A DNA stretch of 33,197 bases from Fidelibacterota bacterium. Its GTDB lineage: Bacteria > Fidelibacterota > Fidelibacteria > Fidelibacterales > Fidelibacteraceae. The notes beneath the pieces are model-generated. The model was not told where the DNA came from. It made no database searches and was given only the letters and a program-made list of their open reading frames with translations. Positions 8,529 through 21,109 of the stretch are shown piece after piece; the stretch's first letter is position 1, and the number at the start of each line of letters is the position of its first letter. The position numbers and the translations under genes were made by a program. The stretch spans positions 1 to 33,197 of the forward strand of contig JAQUPD010000022.1 of assembly GCA_028716785.1 (NCBI GenBank), given 5' to 3'.

Positions 8529-9488
8529 ATGAAAAAACATGCACAATCAATCTGTGTTTTTGCTCCAGCCACGGTAGCAAATGTTTCATGTGGTTTTGAT
8601 GTTTTTGGTTTTGCCGTAGATGAGCCAGGAGATGAAGTTATTTTAACCCTTCGTGAAGAGAAGGGGGTTTTTATAAAGGCTATTCATGGTGATGGTGGAA
8701 AGTTATCCCTGGATCCAGATAAAAACACTGCAGGTGTAGCTGCTCAGTCCTTTTTAAAAGCATTTGCATCTGATGCGGGGGTCGAGATTGAACTGTTTAA
8801 AGGCTTACCAATTGGTAGTGGCTTAGGATCCAGTGCAGCAAGTGCTGCTGCCGTTCTTTTTGGCTTGAATCGGTTGCTGGGGCATCCTGCTGATGGAAAA
8901 GATCTTTTACATTTTGGGTTGCAAGCAGAAAAAGTTGCTTGTGGATCTGCGCATGGGGATAATGTCATTCCATCCCTTTTGGGTGGATTCGTTTTGATTC
9001 GCAGTTATGATCCGTTGGAAATTTATCATTTTCCGATTCCTGAAGAGCTCTTTTGCACGCTTATTTACCCTAACATTGAAATAGAAACACGAAATGCCCG
9101 TGAACTTCTTCCTACGTCGATTCCACTCCAAACAGCCATTCGGCAATGGGCTAATACAGCGGGATTTGCAGCAGGTCTTTGCCTTTCAGATTATCAATTA
9201 CTTTCTCGTTCTATGGTGGATTTGGTTGCTGAACCTGTAAGGGCACAATATATTCCAAAATTCTATGAGTTAAAAGATACAGCTCAAAAAGCAGGTGCCT
9301 TAGGGAGTAGTATTTCTGGGTCAGGATCGACCGTCTTTGCCCTTTGCCGGGGAAAAGATACCGCAAAAAGGGTATGTGATGCCATGAGTTCCCTCTATCA
9401 AAATGCATCCATTTCTTTTAAAAGCTGGATCTCTCCCATTAATTCAGAAGGTCCACGAATTGTTAACCTCGAATCTAAAAATCAATGA
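8529..9488 (+). CDS. thrB: homoserine kinase
   Basis: This 319-residue GHMP-family kinase phosphorylates homoserine to O-phosphohomoserine with ATP. The N-terminus has 'FAPATVANVSCGFDVFG', typical of ThrB. The phosphate-binding loop 'PIGSGLGSSAASAAA' spans residues 94-108, and the C-terminal 'GALGSSISGSGSTVFAL' motif is intact. The length is normal. The stop codon overlaps the thrC start (ATGA), so the two are translationally coupled. The partner thrA is not here but more than 2 kb away on the opposite strand, at the end of the branched-chain operon. No threonine leader peptide was found in the 137 bases upstream. Confidence 0.97.
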   Translation: MKKHAQSICVFAPATVANVSCGFDVFGFAVDEPGDEVILTLREEKGVFIKAIHGDGGKLSLDPDKNTAGVAAQSFLKAFASDAGVEIELFKGLPIGSGLGSSAASAAAVLFGLNRLLGHPADGKDLLHFGLQAEKVACGSAHGDNVIPSLLGGFVLIRSYDPLEIYHFPIPEELFCTLIYPNIEIETRNARELLPTSIPLQTAIRQWANTAGFAAGLCLSDYQLLSRSMVDLVAEPVRAQYIPKFYELKDTAQKAGALGSSISGSGSTVFALCRGKDTAKRVCDAMSSLYQNASISFKSWISPINSEGPRIVNLESKNQ

Positions 9489-10792
9489 AGTTTTATAGTA
9501 CAAAAAATAAATCTCTTCGTGTGAGTCTAAAAGAAGCTATTTTAACAGGAATGCCACCAGATAATGGGCTTTATATGCCTTTATCACTACCCAAAGTAGA
9601 CGATTCTTTCTTAGCATCCCTGTCATCCCTGTCTTTGCCGGAAATTGCCTTTGACCTGGCAAAATTTTTTGTGGATGAAGAAATTGACGATAACGATTTA
9701 CGAACACTCGTTGAAGATGCTTTTTCGTTTGATGCGCCTCTTGTTTCTCTGAGCAATTCACTCTATTCCTTAGAACTTTTTCATGGACCAACTCTGGCAT
9801 TTAAGGATTTTGGTGCACGATTTATGTCCCGACTTATGGCGGTATTTACTCGTGATCTTTCAAAACCGTTGAAAATATTTGTTGCCACATCAGGAGATAC
9901 TGGAAGTGCTGTAGCCAATGGTTTTTATGATGTCCCTGGTATTCATGTGTATGTATTATATCCTGAAGGGAAAGTGAGTGAAATCCAGGAAAAACAACTT
10001 GCAACCCTAGGGAAAAATATTACAGCCCTTCGCGTAAAAGGGGTTTTTGATGATTGCCAAGCTTTAGTAAAACAAGCCCTGGCAGATGAAAGATTACGAC
10101 AATCATACCTTGTGAGTTCAGCAAATTCTATTAATATCGCCAGACTAATTCCTCAAACCTTTTATTATTTTCGGGGATGGGCTCAACTGAAGGATAAAGA
10201 AAAAGATCGATGTGTGATCTCAGTTCCTAGTGGAAATTTGGGAAATTTAACAGCTGGATTAATGGCAAAACGCATGGGTCTCCCTATTCAACGTTTTGTG
10301 GATGCAGCAAATATCAATGATGTTGTGCCAGAATATCTTCATACAGGAATCTTTATCCCTCGCCCCTCAAAACATACTCTTTCAAGTGCTATGGATGTGG
10401 GAAACCCCAGCAATTTTGACCGCATTTTGGATCTTTATCATCACAGGTATGAAGCAATAACCCAGGATATTTGGGGAAAAGGATATACCGATGATGAAAC
10501 GAAAGAAAAAATTCGTGAAACGTATGAAAAATATGGCTATCTCTGTGATCCACATGGAGCTGTGGGTCTTTTGGGATTGGAAGAGTATTTATCCCTGGTG
10601 AAGACAAAGCCAGCTGGTATCTTTTTAGAGACAGCTCATCCTGCAAAATTTAAATCTATTGTGGAAGATATCATTCAACGAGAAATTCCCATTCCTGAGC
10701 GCTTGGCACAATGTTTGAATAAACCACTTCAGGCTATTACGATCGAGAATGATTATCGTCAATTGCTTGATATCGTTTGTAAACAGGTTTAA
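9485..10792 (+). CDS. thrC: threonine synthase
   Basis: This 435-residue PLP enzyme converts O-phosphohomoserine to threonine. The PLP lysine is K107 in 'GPTLAFKDFGARFM', followed by the PLP phosphate-binding 'VATSGDTGSAVANGF'. Other family blocks are 'SANSINIARLIPQ' and 'SGNLGNLTAGL'. Length and N-terminus ('FYSTKNKSLRVSLKEAILTGMPPDNGLYMP') fit the ThrC class of enterobacteria and Bacteroidota. It overlaps thrB by four bases and has no independent Shine-Dalgarno sequence. Confidence 0.97.
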   Translation: MKFYSTKNKSLRVSLKEAILTGMPPDNGLYMPLSLPKVDDSFLASLSSLSLPEIAFDLAKFFVDEEIDDNDLRTLVEDAFSFDAPLVSLSNSLYSLELFHGPTLAFKDFGARFMSRLMAVFTRDLSKPLKIFVATSGDTGSAVANGFYDVPGIHVYVLYPEGKVSEIQEKQLATLGKNITALRVKGVFDDCQALVKQALADERLRQSYLVSSANSINIARLIPQTFYYFRGWAQLKDKEKDRCVISVPSGNLGNLTAGLMAKRMGLPIQRFVDAANINDVVPEYLHTGIFIPRPSKHTLSSAMDVGNPSNFDRILDLYHHRYEAITQDIWGKGYTDDETKEKIRETYEKYGYLCDPHGAVGLLGLEEYLSLVKTKPAGIFLETAHPAKFKSIVEDIIQREIPIPERLAQCLNKPLQAITIENDYRQLLDIVCKQV

Positions 10793-10862
10793 AAGTCTAA
10801 CCCCGTGTAACATAACAAAATTTTTTTACTCATAGCATAAAATCAGGGAGAAGGCCTAAACG

Positions 10863-11765
10863 ATGGAAAATTTGTGGACAGCATTTGGACTCACTCTCAT
10901 TGCTGGCATGTCGACAGGTATTGGTAGTATTCTTGCGTTTACAGCAAAACGAACGAATTACCGATTTTTATCTATTTCGACAGGATTTTCTGCTGGAGTG
11001 ATGATTTATGTTTCCTTTGTGGAAATTTTTTATAAAGGATTTGATGCCTTAGGTGAGGCCTATGGTCAAGATGTAGGAGCATGGATTAATACAGCTGCCT
11101 TTTTTGGGGGCATTATTCTTATTGCAATCATTGATAATTTGATTCCTTCCCTTGAAAATCCTCATGAACCTTTCAGTGAACGGGCAATTGCACCTCTTCA
11201 CGATCCACAGGCTGAATATCCAACTCTTAGCGATGTAACCCGGCATGGTGTAGATGAAGTAACACCCAATCATATACACCATATTCATCACGATCATTTG
11301 ATGCGTCTTGGAATTTTTACAGCTTTGGCCATTACTATCCATAACTTCCCAGAAGGCTTGGCTATCTTTTTATCCGGTCTTAAAGATCTTCAGTTGGCAA
11401 TCCCCGTTACCATTGCCATTGCTTTACACAACATTCCAGAAGGAATTAGCGTGTCTGTCCCCATTTTTTATGCGACGGGAAATCGAAAAAGAGCGTTTAT
11501 GTTATCGTTTCTCAGTGGGCTTGCTGAACCTATTGGTGCTGTAATTGCCTATGGTATTCTCCGTATTTTTTTTATAGAAGAATCTGGCATTATTCCACCC
11601 CAACTAATGGGAATTCTCTTTGCCGGTGTTGCTGGAATTATGGTTTATATTAGTTTAGATCAACTCCTTCCAACGAGTCGTGCCTATGGTAAAAGACACG
11701 ATAGCCTTTTAGGACTTTTAGGTGGAATGGGTGTTATGGCACTAAGTCTTTTATTGCTTCAATAA
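10863..11765 (+). CDS. zupT: ZIP-family metal transporter (ZupT-like)
   Basis: This 300-residue membrane protein has about eight hydrophobic helices and the two ZIP metal-site motifs 'HNFPEG' (160-165) and 'HNIPEG' (189-194). ZIP transporters bring zinc and other divalent cations into the cytoplasm. It is longer than E. coli ZupT (257 residues), mainly because of a cytoplasmic loop of about 50 residues before the third or fourth helix. That loop ends in a His-rich cluster with six His among residues 137-145. A GGGAGAAGG ribosome binding site precedes the ATG. It lies 70 bases after thrC, probably read from the same or a nearby promoter, and is convergent with thrA. Confidence 0.93.
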   Translation: MENLWTAFGLTLIAGMSTGIGSILAFTAKRTNYRFLSISTGFSAGVMIYVSFVEIFYKGFDALGEAYGQDVGAWINTAAFFGGIILIAIIDNLIPSLENPHEPFSERAIAPLHDPQAEYPTLSDVTRHGVDEVTPNHIHHIHHDHLMRLGIFTALAITIHNFPEGLAIFLSGLKDLQLAIPVTIAIALHNIPEGISVSVPIFYATGNRKRAFMLSFLSGLAEPIGAVIAYGILRIFFIEESGIIPPQLMGILFAGVAGIMVYISLDQLLPTSRAYGKRHDSLLGLLGGMGVMALSLLLLQ

Positions 11766-11805
11766 TCTTTAAAATCCTCATTTAAGAAATTTTTTAAAAT
11801 ATTAT

Positions 11806-14256
11806 CTATAAACAGGTACATTCTTCAAGGATATCAGCCATAACCCCTGCTGCTGTGACTTTTGCTCCGGCGCCGGGTCCTTGAAGGACTAATGGATTTT
11901 CAAAATAGCGCTCTGTTGTGAAAATGATGGCATTATCACTTCCTTTTAAATGTGCAAAGGGATGGTGTATGTCAATTTCTTTAAGTTGAATGGTCCCCTT
12001 CCCCTTTTCATACGTCCCAATGTAGCGTAAAAGGCGGTTGTTTTTTTCTGCTTCTAATAAGCGATTCTCATAGGTTTTATCGTAATTTTTTAAAATTTCA
12101 TACATATCTTCAATACTTCTTACGGTAAAACATTCTAGTGGAAGGAGCGGCTCTATGATAATATCTTCTATTTCAGCAATTTCGCCACATTCCCGCATGA
12201 GGAGAAGAATTTTTCGCGCAAAGTCAAGACCATTTAAATCATTTCTCGGATCGGGTTCTGTAAAGCCTTTTTCTTGTGCTTCACGAATGATGTGACTAAA
12301 TGGTTTTCCTCCTGGGTTAAACGAGTTGAAAATATAACTGATTGTTCCGCTCAGAATCGCTTCAATTTTTATAATTTTATCACCTGTCTCCAGCAGACTC
12401 TGAAGAGTTCGCACTACAGGAAGACCGGCACCCACATTTGTTTCATATCGAAAAGAGACAGCAGTCTGTTTGCTGAGAGATTTCAGAGTAAGGTATTCTT
12501 CATAGGCGCTTGTTGTTGCAATTTTATTGGCTGCCACAACGGAAACACCTAAGTTTAAAAAGTCAACATACGTTTTGCTAATAACGTCACTCGCTGTTAA
12601 GTCGACAAAGACTGTTTTTCCTTCTTTAAAGGTCTTTATGCTTTTTAAAAGGAAATCGGGAGATGGATTTTTTTGACCATTTTCCAGTGCTTTTTTCCAT
12701 GTTGAAGGATCAATTCCCTTTGGATTAAAAAGACCAGCATCAAGATTGGCAAGGCCAATTAGCCGTAAATTCACGCCTTTTTCGTTCTGAATATTTTCAT
12801 GATTTTTATCAAGTTGGGATAAAAATTCACGACCGATAAGTCCTGTGCCACATACAAGGAGATTTACACACGTTGCTTTTGAAAAAAAGGCCTCATGAAT
12901 TGCGCGAAGGGTTCTTGTTTCATCGGTTTGGGAAACAACCACTGAAATATTCAATTCAGATGACCCTTGGGCAATGGCCACCACATTTATAGACCATTCT
13001 GCTAGGGCATGAAACAGACGTCCAGCAATGCCAGGTGTTTTGCGCATCCTTTCACCGACAAGAGCTACAACGGAAAGTTTTTCTTCCACAAGCACCCTGT
13101 CCATCAAATGTGTTTTAATTTCAAGAGCAAATTCCTTCTCGATGGCTATTTTTGCAGGAATGGCATTTTCTGGGCTTACTGCAATACAAATTGAGTGTTC
13201 AGAAGAAGCTTGACTGATAAGAATCACACTGATCCCTTGATTTGCAAGAGCAGAAAAAGCACGCCCCGAGATACCCGTGACGCCAACCATGCCTGCTCCC
13301 TGAATGGTTAATAAAGCAATATCGTGGATTGATGTAATTCCCTTAGCTGGAAAACCATTTTCAGTGACATCTTTCTGCACTAATGTCCCTTCGAACGTTG
13401 GATTAAAAGTATTTAGGATGCGAATGGGAATTCCTTTTTCCATGGCAGGTTGGATGGTTGGCGCATGGAGGACTTTAGCGCCAAAATGTGAGAGTTCCAT
13501 GGCTTCTTCATAACTCAGGGTTTTCAGACAAAATGCCTCTGGGACTTTTGAGGGATCAGCACTCATAACCCCATTAACATCCGACCAAATTTGAATTTCG
13601 TCAGCATGTAAAACGGTTCCCAAAAAAGAAGCCGTTAAATCGGATCCCCCACGTCCCAAGGTGGTTGCAATTCCTTCAGGTGTTGATGCAATAAATCCTG
13701 TTATAATTTTTAATTCTGGATGATTTTGGTAATAACGGTGAATTTTTCGCGCTGATTTTTGATAATGGATGTTGGCATGATTGTGCACATTATCCGTGAT
13801 AATCAGTTTTCGCGCATCAGTATATAAGGCAGGTATCCCTTGAGTCGTCAGATATTGACTTATAATATATGCCGAAAGTTGTTCACCAAATCCCATGATT
13901 AAATCTAATGAGCGGGACGTTAATTCCTTAAGAAGATAAACACCGTGAAGGATTTCATCTATTTCTTCAAAGGTGTGCTTTACATGGTCTAAAAAACCCT
14001 CATATGAAGAGGGAATTAATACTTTTACTGTATCAAGATGACGATTTTCACATTTTTTTAAAAGCTTTTTGTATGCCACATTTCGTTTACAAGCTAGCTG
14101 ACTCATATCGATAAGATCGTTTGTTACTCCTGAAAAGGCTGAAACAACCACGCTGATATCAGGATCGGTGCGAAGGGACTCCTGAATAATATGAGCAACC
14201 CGTATTATATTTTCAGGGGTTCCGACAGATGTTCCACCAAATTTTAAAATTTTCAT
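11806..14256 (-). CDS. thrA: bifunctional aspartokinase / homoserine dehydrogenase
   Basis: This 816-residue fusion catalyses the first and third steps of the aspartate pathway. Residues 1 to about 290 form the aspartokinase, starting 'MKILKFGGTSVG' with 'GRGGSDLTA' further in. Two ACT-type regulatory segments span about 305-450, the usual site of threonine feedback. The homoserine dehydrogenase starts near residue 460 with the Rossmann loop 'VCGTGLIG' and has 'LSGTISYIFN' and 'DLNGLDFARKILLL'. It is the last gene of the 11-gene minus-strand operon, 14 bases after proC, and is separated from thrB and thrC. No clear terminator lies in the 40 bases between it and the convergent zupT. Confidence 0.97.
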   Translation of the reverse strand: MKILKFGGTSVGTPENIIRVAHIIQESLRTDPDISVVVSAFSGVTNDLIDMSQLACKRNVAYKKLLKKCENRHLDTVKVLIPSSYEGFLDHVKHTFEEIDEILHGVYLLKELTSRSLDLIMGFGEQLSAYIISQYLTTQGIPALYTDARKLIITDNVHNHANIHYQKSARKIHRYYQNHPELKIITGFIASTPEGIATTLGRGGSDLTASFLGTVLHADEIQIWSDVNGVMSADPSKVPEAFCLKTLSYEEAMELSHFGAKVLHAPTIQPAMEKGIPIRILNTFNPTFEGTLVQKDVTENGFPAKGITSIHDIALLTIQGAGMVGVTGISGRAFSALANQGISVILISQASSEHSICIAVSPENAIPAKIAIEKEFALEIKTHLMDRVLVEEKLSVVALVGERMRKTPGIAGRLFHALAEWSINVVAIAQGSSELNISVVVSQTDETRTLRAIHEAFFSKATCVNLLVCGTGLIGREFLSQLDKNHENIQNEKGVNLRLIGLANLDAGLFNPKGIDPSTWKKALENGQKNPSPDFLLKSIKTFKEGKTVFVDLTASDVISKTYVDFLNLGVSVVAANKIATTSAYEEYLTLKSLSKQTAVSFRYETNVGAGLPVVRTLQSLLETGDKIIKIEAILSGTISYIFNSFNPGGKPFSHIIREAQEKGFTEPDPRNDLNGLDFARKILLLMRECGEIAEIEDIIIEPLLPLECFTVRSIEDMYEILKNYDKTYENRLLEAEKNNRLLRYIGTYEKGKGTIQLKEIDIHHPFAHLKGSDNAIIFTTERYFENPLVLQGPGAGAKVTAAGVMADILEECTCL

Positions 14257-14270
14257 GGATTAGTCCGTTG

Positions 14271-15098
14271 CTATATTTTGGAGGAATTTTCTGGTTGATA
14301 GAGTTTTTCTGCCCGTTCAGCGGAGACTTTAATTCCTTTTATCATAGCGGAACTAAAGCCTTCGTGTTCCATTTCATTAAGGCCAGCAATAGTACACCCG
14401 AGGGGAGTTGTTACTTTATCAATTTCTTGTTCAGGATGATTGCCATAGACTTGAATAAGTTTTGCTGCACCTTTCGCTGTTTGAGCTGCAATTTTTAGAG
14501 CATCTTTGGCTTGAAATCCCACTTCAATGCCCCCTTGGGAAGCGGCTCGAATTGCACGAAGAAAGAAAGCAATACCGCAGGCACCCAACGCAGTGGCAGC
14601 ACTCATTTGTTCTTCTTCAATGATGAGTGTTTGTCCTAAGGTATTAAAAAGGGTTTCCGCTGTTTTCAAAGCGGGTTCATTGTAAGATGCAGCAGATAAA
14701 CAGGTCATGGATTCCTGAACAGCAATAGCAGTGTTAGGCATAACCCGAACGATGGAGAGGTCTTTGGGGAGGATTTTTTGCATCTCTATAAGCGTTAATC
14801 CTGAAACAACAGAAAAAAATGTGTGTCGATGGGGATGTAAAACGGGGGCAATTTCTTGCATCACAGCTTTTGCTTGATGGGGTTCCACTGAGAGTATAAG
14901 AATTGTGCTGGTGTTAACGGCAGAAATATTATCTGATGTCACCTGATATCCCATTTGTTTAAAAGATTCAAGCAGATCACTATGTCGGCGGGTTAAGGTA
15001 ATATTTTTTGCTTGGAGTAAGCCAGATTCTACAAATCCTCGCGCCATGGCTGTCCCAATATTTCCAGCCCCAAGGATCGCTAATTTAGTTTCTTTCAT
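14271..15098 (-). CDS. proC: pyrroline-5-carboxylate reductase
   Basis: This 275-residue enzyme reduces 1-pyrroline-5-carboxylate to proline with NAD(P)H. The N-terminal dinucleotide-binding motif is 'LAILGAGNIGTAMARGF'. Family motifs 'VRVMPNTAIAVQESMTCL' and 'TTPLGCTIAGLNEMEHEGF' (C-terminal substrate region) are intact. Length is normal. It sits between leuB (13-base gap) and thrA (14-base gap) inside the branched-chain operon, whereas proB and proA are in the divergent arginine unit. All three proline genes are thus in this locus but under two transcription units. Confidence 0.97.
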   Translation of the reverse strand: MKETKLAILGAGNIGTAMARGFVESGLLQAKNITLTRRHSDLLESFKQMGYQVTSDNISAVNTSTILILSVEPHQAKAVMQEIAPVLHPHRHTFFSVVSGLTLIEMQKILPKDLSIVRVMPNTAIAVQESMTCLSAASYNEPALKTAETLFNTLGQTLIIEEEQMSAATALGACGIAFFLRAIRAASQGGIEVGFQAKDALKIAAQTAKGAAKLIQVYGNHPEQEIDKVTTPLGCTIAGLNEMEHEGFSSAMIKGIKVSAERAEKLYQPENSSKI

Positions 15099-15111
15099 GC
15101 GTTTCTCATTG

Positions 15112-16690
<1,579 letters not shown>

Positions 16691-16694
<4 letters not shown>

Positions 16695-17965
16695 GATTTA
16701 TCCTGGTTATATGCATTGGGGTTAACAATTTTTCCAGCAATAGCTGAGGCTGCTACTGTGGCAGGACTTGCTAGATAAACTTCAGAATCTGGGCTTCCCA
16801 TACGACCGACAAAATTCCTGTTTGTACTGCTGATACACCGTTCGCCTGCCGCTAATATTCCCATGTGTCCACCCAGACACGCACCGCACGTTGGCGAAGA
16901 GATTGTTGCACCAGCCTCTGCAAAAATATCTAACAATCCTTCCCGATTCGCTTGTTTCCAGATTTCTGAAGTCGCAGGGACAACAATCATGCGAACATTT
17001 TTTGCCACTTTTTTACCGTTTATTTCTTCTGCAGCAATGCGCAAGTCTTCAAGTCGGCCATTCGTACAACTGCCAAGCCATGCCTGATCTATAGAGATGT
17101 CGCCAACATCAGAAACGGCCTTTCCGTTGGAAGGCAAATGGGGAAGAGCAACCATAGGTTTTAGCATAGAGATATCTATATCAATGATTTGACTGTATTC
17201 AGCATCGGGATCACTGGTAACGATTTCAAAAGGCTGAGATGTGCGAGCGCGAACATAATCGATAGTTTTTTGATCAGGATTTATAATACCGGATTTTGCA
17301 CCAGCTTCAATCGTCATGTTGCAGAGGGTCATACGAGATTCTATAGAAAAATTTTCTATCACTTCACCTGTAAACTCCATGGTTTTATAAAGGGCTCCAT
17401 CCACCCCAATTTTGCGAATAATTTCTAGAATAACATCCTTTGCATACACCCCTTTTTGAAGAGTACCATGAATTTTAAAAAGGATAGATTCGGGGACTTT
17501 AAACCAGAGTTCACCGGTTGCCAGTGCTGCTGCAAGGTCTGTACTTCCAATCCCCGTGGCAAAAGCACCAAGTGCACCATGGGTAGAAGTATGGCTATCG
17601 CCACAAATAATGGTTGTTCCTGGCCGAACATATCCTTGTTCAGGTAACAAGGCATGGCATACCCCATGTCGACCAACTTCGTAGAAGTTCTCTATCTTTT
17701 CTTCTCGAGCCCAGCGACGAATTTTGGCAACCATTTCAGCGGATTTAATATCCTTATTAGGAACAAAGTGATCGGGCATAATAACAACGCGATCGGGATA
17801 AGCCACAGGGAGATTCCCATGTTCTTTTAGGAGATCGATGGCAGGAGTCGTTGTAACATCGTGACACATTATTACATCGATTTTGGCATTAATTAATTCG
17901 CCCGGGGTAACATGTTCACGATCACTATGAGCAGCTAATATTTTTTCTGTAATTGTTGATCTCAC
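16691..17965 (-). CDS. leuC: 3-isopropylmalate dehydratase large subunit
   Basis: This 424-residue aconitase-family subunit binds a [4Fe-4S] cluster through C300 ('GSCTNGR'), C360 and C363 ('[12 protein letters not shown]'). '[23 protein letters not shown]' near residue 121 is the aconitase substrate region. The length of about 420 residues places it in the short LeuC/HacA-type class rather than the roughly 465-residue enterobacterial type. It follows leuA by ten bases and overlaps leuD by four. Confidence 0.97.
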
Positions 17966-17975
17966 AGGTACCTCT

Positions 17976-19520
17976 TTATTTTGTAAGCATGCGTTCTTTA
18001 TAATTCAGCGCCTTATTAATTCCTTTAATGATGGCTTTTACACTCGCTTTAATGATATCTTCATCCAACGCTCGAGAAACGTAAATATTATCGGATTCGT
18101 CAGAAAGCTTAATGGATACATCTGCCAACGCATCGGTTCCACCAGTAATTGCTTTCAAATTGTATTCCATAAGTTTTAAGGATGGATCAATCACTTTCCA
18201 AATTGCATTACTCACGGCATCTACAGGCCCATCACCTGTGCCAGATGCAATTTTTTGTTCGCCATAAACTCTCAACTTAACCGAAGCGGTTGGAGTCATG
18301 TTAGAACCAGTAAAAACAGCAAATTCTTCAATTTTAACGTACTGTTCCTCCTCGGTAAGCTGATTAGTAACATCACGAGCAAGAGCGATCACATCATCTC
18401 GCTCTACCAGCTTCTGTTTATCTGCTAACTCTTTGACCTTTTCGGTAATTTGCTGAATTTGCTCATCTGTAAGATGGAATCCTTCTTCGCATAAAAGAGC
18501 TGAGATGGCATGTTTCCCAGAATGTTTCCCAATGACCAGACTTTCTCCTGTCCAGCCTACATCATCGGGTTTCATAATTTCATACGTTTCTCTATTTTGA
18601 AGAATCCCATGCTGATGAATGCCTGCTTCGTGTGCGAAGACATTCGCCCCAACAATGGGTTTGTTTCTGGGAATCTCAAGACCTGTCAAGTTGGATAAAA
18701 GTCGACTTGTTTTGTAAATTTCACGGGTATTTACACCAATTTCGATATTAAAGAAATCCTTCCGAGTGACCAAATTCATGATGATTTCTTCCAGTGCTGC
18801 ATTTCCTGCACGTTCGCCAATACCATTGATACAGCCTTCAATTTGAGAGGCACCTGCTTTAACTGCAGCTAAGGAGTTTGCGACAGCATTTCCAAGATCA
18901 TTATGACAATGAACGCTGATGATAACATTGTTTGCTTCGGGAACATGGTCAAAAAGGTAACGAATTCTATCTGCAAATTCTGGTGGTTCAGCATAACCAA
19001 CCGTATCGGGGATATTAATGGTTGTGGCGCCTGACTCAATGGCTGCCCGAACAACATCACACATATAATCAAGACTTGTCCGCGCTGCGTCTTCTGGAGA
19101 GAATTCTACATCATCACAGTAGCTTTTTGCCCGTTTAACAGCTTTGCGAGTTATCTCAATAATTTCTTCTTTGCTTTTCTTTAGTTTTTCTTCCCTGTGG
19201 ACCTTTGATGTTGCAATAAAGGTGTGAATGCGAGGTTTTTCTGCATATTTCACTGCTTCCCAGCACCGATCAATATCGGCTTCATTTGCACGGGCAAGGC
19301 CACAAATCGTAACACCTTTTATCGTTTTGGCAATTTGTTTTACCGCTTCAAAATCGCCTTCTGAAGCAATGGGAAAACCTGCTTCAATTACGTCAATGCC
19401 CAAACGTGCAAGCTGGTTAGCAACCACTAATTTTTCATTCACCGTAAGGGATGCTCCAGGACTTTGTTCGCCATCCCGGAGCGTTGTGTCGAAAAGAATA
19501 ATGCGCCTTTTATCCATCAT
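17976..19520 (-). CDS. leuA: 2-isopropylmalate synthase
   Basis: This 514-residue enzyme condenses 2-oxoisovalerate with acetyl-CoA, the committed step to leucine. The catalytic barrel begins '[22 protein letters not shown]', with '[21 protein letters not shown]' and '[13 protein letters not shown]'. The C-terminal region from about residue 380 ('[14 protein letters not shown]', '[14 protein letters not shown]') is the LeuA dimer/leucine-feedback domain. Two adjacent ATGs (19520 and 19517) are possible starts, with GGAG just upstream. It overlaps the cimA stop. Confidence 0.97.
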   Translation of the reverse strand: MMDKRRIILFDTTLRDGEQSPGASLTVNEKLVVANQLARLGIDVIEAGFPIASEGDFEAVKQIAKTIKGVTICGLARANEADIDRCWEAVKYAEKPRIHTFIATSKVHREEKLKKSKEEIIEITRKAVKRAKSYCDDVEFSPEDAARTSLDYMCDVVRAAIESGATTINIPDTVGYAEPPEFADRIRYLFDHVPEANNVIISVHCHNDLGNAVANSLAAVKAGASQIEGCINGIGERAGNAALEEIIMNLVTRKDFFNIEIGVNTREIYKTSRLLSNLTGLEIPRNKPIVGANVFAHEAGIHQHGILQNRETYEIMKPDDVGWTGESLVIGKHSGKHAISALLCEEGFHLTDEQIQQITEKVKELADKQKLVERDDVIALARDVTNQLTEEEQYVKIEEFAVFTGSNMTPTASVKLRVYGEQKIASGTGDGPVDAVSNAIWKVIDPSLKLMEYNLKAITGGTDALADVSIKLSDESDNIYVSRALDEDIIKASVKAIIKGINKALNYKERMLTK

Positions 19521-21109
19521 GTCTCCAATGTTTCTCTTTTTTGATGTCGTTTCATTAAAAAGTAAGAAATACTATCGATAAGAGCTTGCCAGCTGGCTTC
19601 GATAATATTTTCTGAAACGCCAACAGTTGTCCATGTTTTTCCATGGGAGGTAGATTCAATTAAAACCCGGACTTTTGCTGAAGTTCCTGCCCAGGCATTA
19701 ATCACTCGAACCTTGTAATCCGAAAGTTTCATTTCCTCAATTTCAGGATAAAACTTTGTCAGCGCTCTTCGAAGAGCTTTATCAAGGGCATTGACAGGAC
19801 CAACCCCTTCTGCTGCCGTATGTTCTTCCTGTCCGTCAACTTTTGCGCGAACGGTTGCTTCCGAACGTATTTCAGCGTTTTCATCTTTTTCATTGAGAAT
19901 GCGAAATCCCTGAATGGAGAAAAAATTTGGGAATTCATGTTTCATGCGCTTGATAAGAAGCTCCAAGGAGCTTTCAGCGGCTTCAAATTCATATCCTTCG
20001 TTTTCAAGCTCTTTCAAACGTTTAACAATCTCAGGTATCCGTTCTTTATCCGAGGTAAGATCCAATCCTAATTCAGAACTTTTGAAAAGAATGTTGCTTT
20101 TTCCCGCTAAATCTGAAATTAATACGCGTCGTTTGTTCCCTACTATTTCTGGCGAAATGTGTTCATAGCATTCAGGTTTTCGCATCACCGCGCTCACATG
20201 AACTCCCCCCTTGTGAGTAAAAGCACTTTTACCAGTATAAGGCATCGTGTTACTCAAGGTAAGGTTTGCAATTTCACTTACATAATTTGCAAGAGCTGTA
20301 AGTTTTTTAATGTTTTCATCAGGAATGCAATAATATCCAGCTTTAAGCTGGAGATTGGGGATAATACTGCAAAGATTTGCATTGCCACACCGTTCACCAT
20401 AACCATTAATGGTCCCTTGCACATGTTCGCATCCATTAATCACCGCTTCGATGCTATTGGCTACTGCTAATTCAGAGTCGTTATGAGCATGAATTCCCAA
20501 GGGGGATTTTATGGCCGATTTAACAGCCCTTACAATTTTGGCAATGTCATGAGTGAGAGTACCACCATTGGTATCACACAGTACAATCACGTCTGCCCCT
20601 GCTTTTTCAGCAGACTTTATACACGCCATAGCATAATCGGGATTATCTTTGTAGCCATCAAAGAAATGTTCTGCATCAAAAATTACTTCGCGGTTATGGG
20701 CTTTTAGGGTTGCAACACTTTCGCCAATCATGTGTAGATTTTCTTCACGACTCACGCGCAAGGCATATTCTACATGATAAATCCATGTTTTTCCAAAAAG
20801 AGAAACAATCGGCGTTTCTGCTTCCAACAAAGCCCGGATATTCGGGTCATTCTCTACAGGATTTTTGGCATGTTTTGTCGAACCAAAAGCAACAATTCGC
20901 GCATTTTGGAAGGTTTCTTTCTGAACTTGCTTGAAAAAGAGCATATCTTTCGGATTAGACCCTGGCCAGCCACCTTCGATGTAGTGGATACCAAATTCAT
21001 CCAATTTGTGAGCAATGTGAAGTTTGTCCTCTACAGAAAAAGAGATATTTTCACTTTGCGAACCATCACGAAGGGTTGTGTCAAATAATTTGACATTCAT
21101 CTTAGACAT
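19517..21109 (-). CDS. cimA: (R)-citramalate synthase
   Basis: This 530-residue protein is related to LeuA but carries the CimA-type features '[23 protein letters not shown]', '[13 protein letters not shown]', '[16 protein letters not shown]' and '[19 protein letters not shown]'. CimA joins pyruvate and acetyl-CoA to citramalate, a threonine-independent route to 2-oxobutanoate and isoleucine. The C-terminal regulatory domain (about 395-510, '[15 protein letters not shown]') is complete. A second in-frame ATG at 21100 is better spaced from the AAAGGA site, so the first three residues may not be translated. It starts within or just after the ilvC stop. A homocitrate synthase activity is a less likely alternative. 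Confidence 0.93.
   Translation of the reverse strand: MSKMNVKLFDTTLRDGSQSENISFSVEDKLHIAHKLDEFGIHYIEGGWPGSNPKDMLFFKQVQKETFQNARIVAFGSTKHAKNPVENDPNIRALLEAETPIVSLFGKTWIYHVEYALRVSREENLHMIGESVATLKAHNREVIFDAEHFFDGYKDNPDYAMACIKSAEKAGADVIVLCDTNGGTLTHDIAKIVRAVKSAIKSPLGIHAHNDSELAVANSIEAVINGCEHVQGTINGYGERCGNANLCSIIPNLQLKAGYYCIPDENIKKLTALANYVSEIANLTLSNTMPYTGKSAFTHKGGVHVSAVMRKPECYEHISPEIVGNKRRVLISDLAGKSNILFKSSELGLDLTSDKERIPEIVKRLKELENEGYEFEAAESSLELLIKRMKHEFPNFFSIQGFRILNEKDENAEIRSEATVRAKVDGQEEHTAAEGVGPVNALDKALRRALTKFYPEIEEMKLSDYKVRVINAWAGTSAKVRVLIESTSHGKTWTTVGVSENIIEASWQALIDSISYFLMKRHQKRETLET

Noticed and set aside
11766-11805. A+T-rich inverted sequence between convergent zupT and thrA that could be a terminator
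   Set aside because: The possible stem is all A-T, short and interrupted. No GC-rich hairpin is present, so termination there may rely on Rho or on sequence I cannot recognise.
12274-13513. Several 60-90 codon open frames opposite thrA and other genes
   Set aside because: They are antisense shadows of well-supported genes, show no domain motifs and have Cys/His/Phe-rich compositions typical of non-coding frames.
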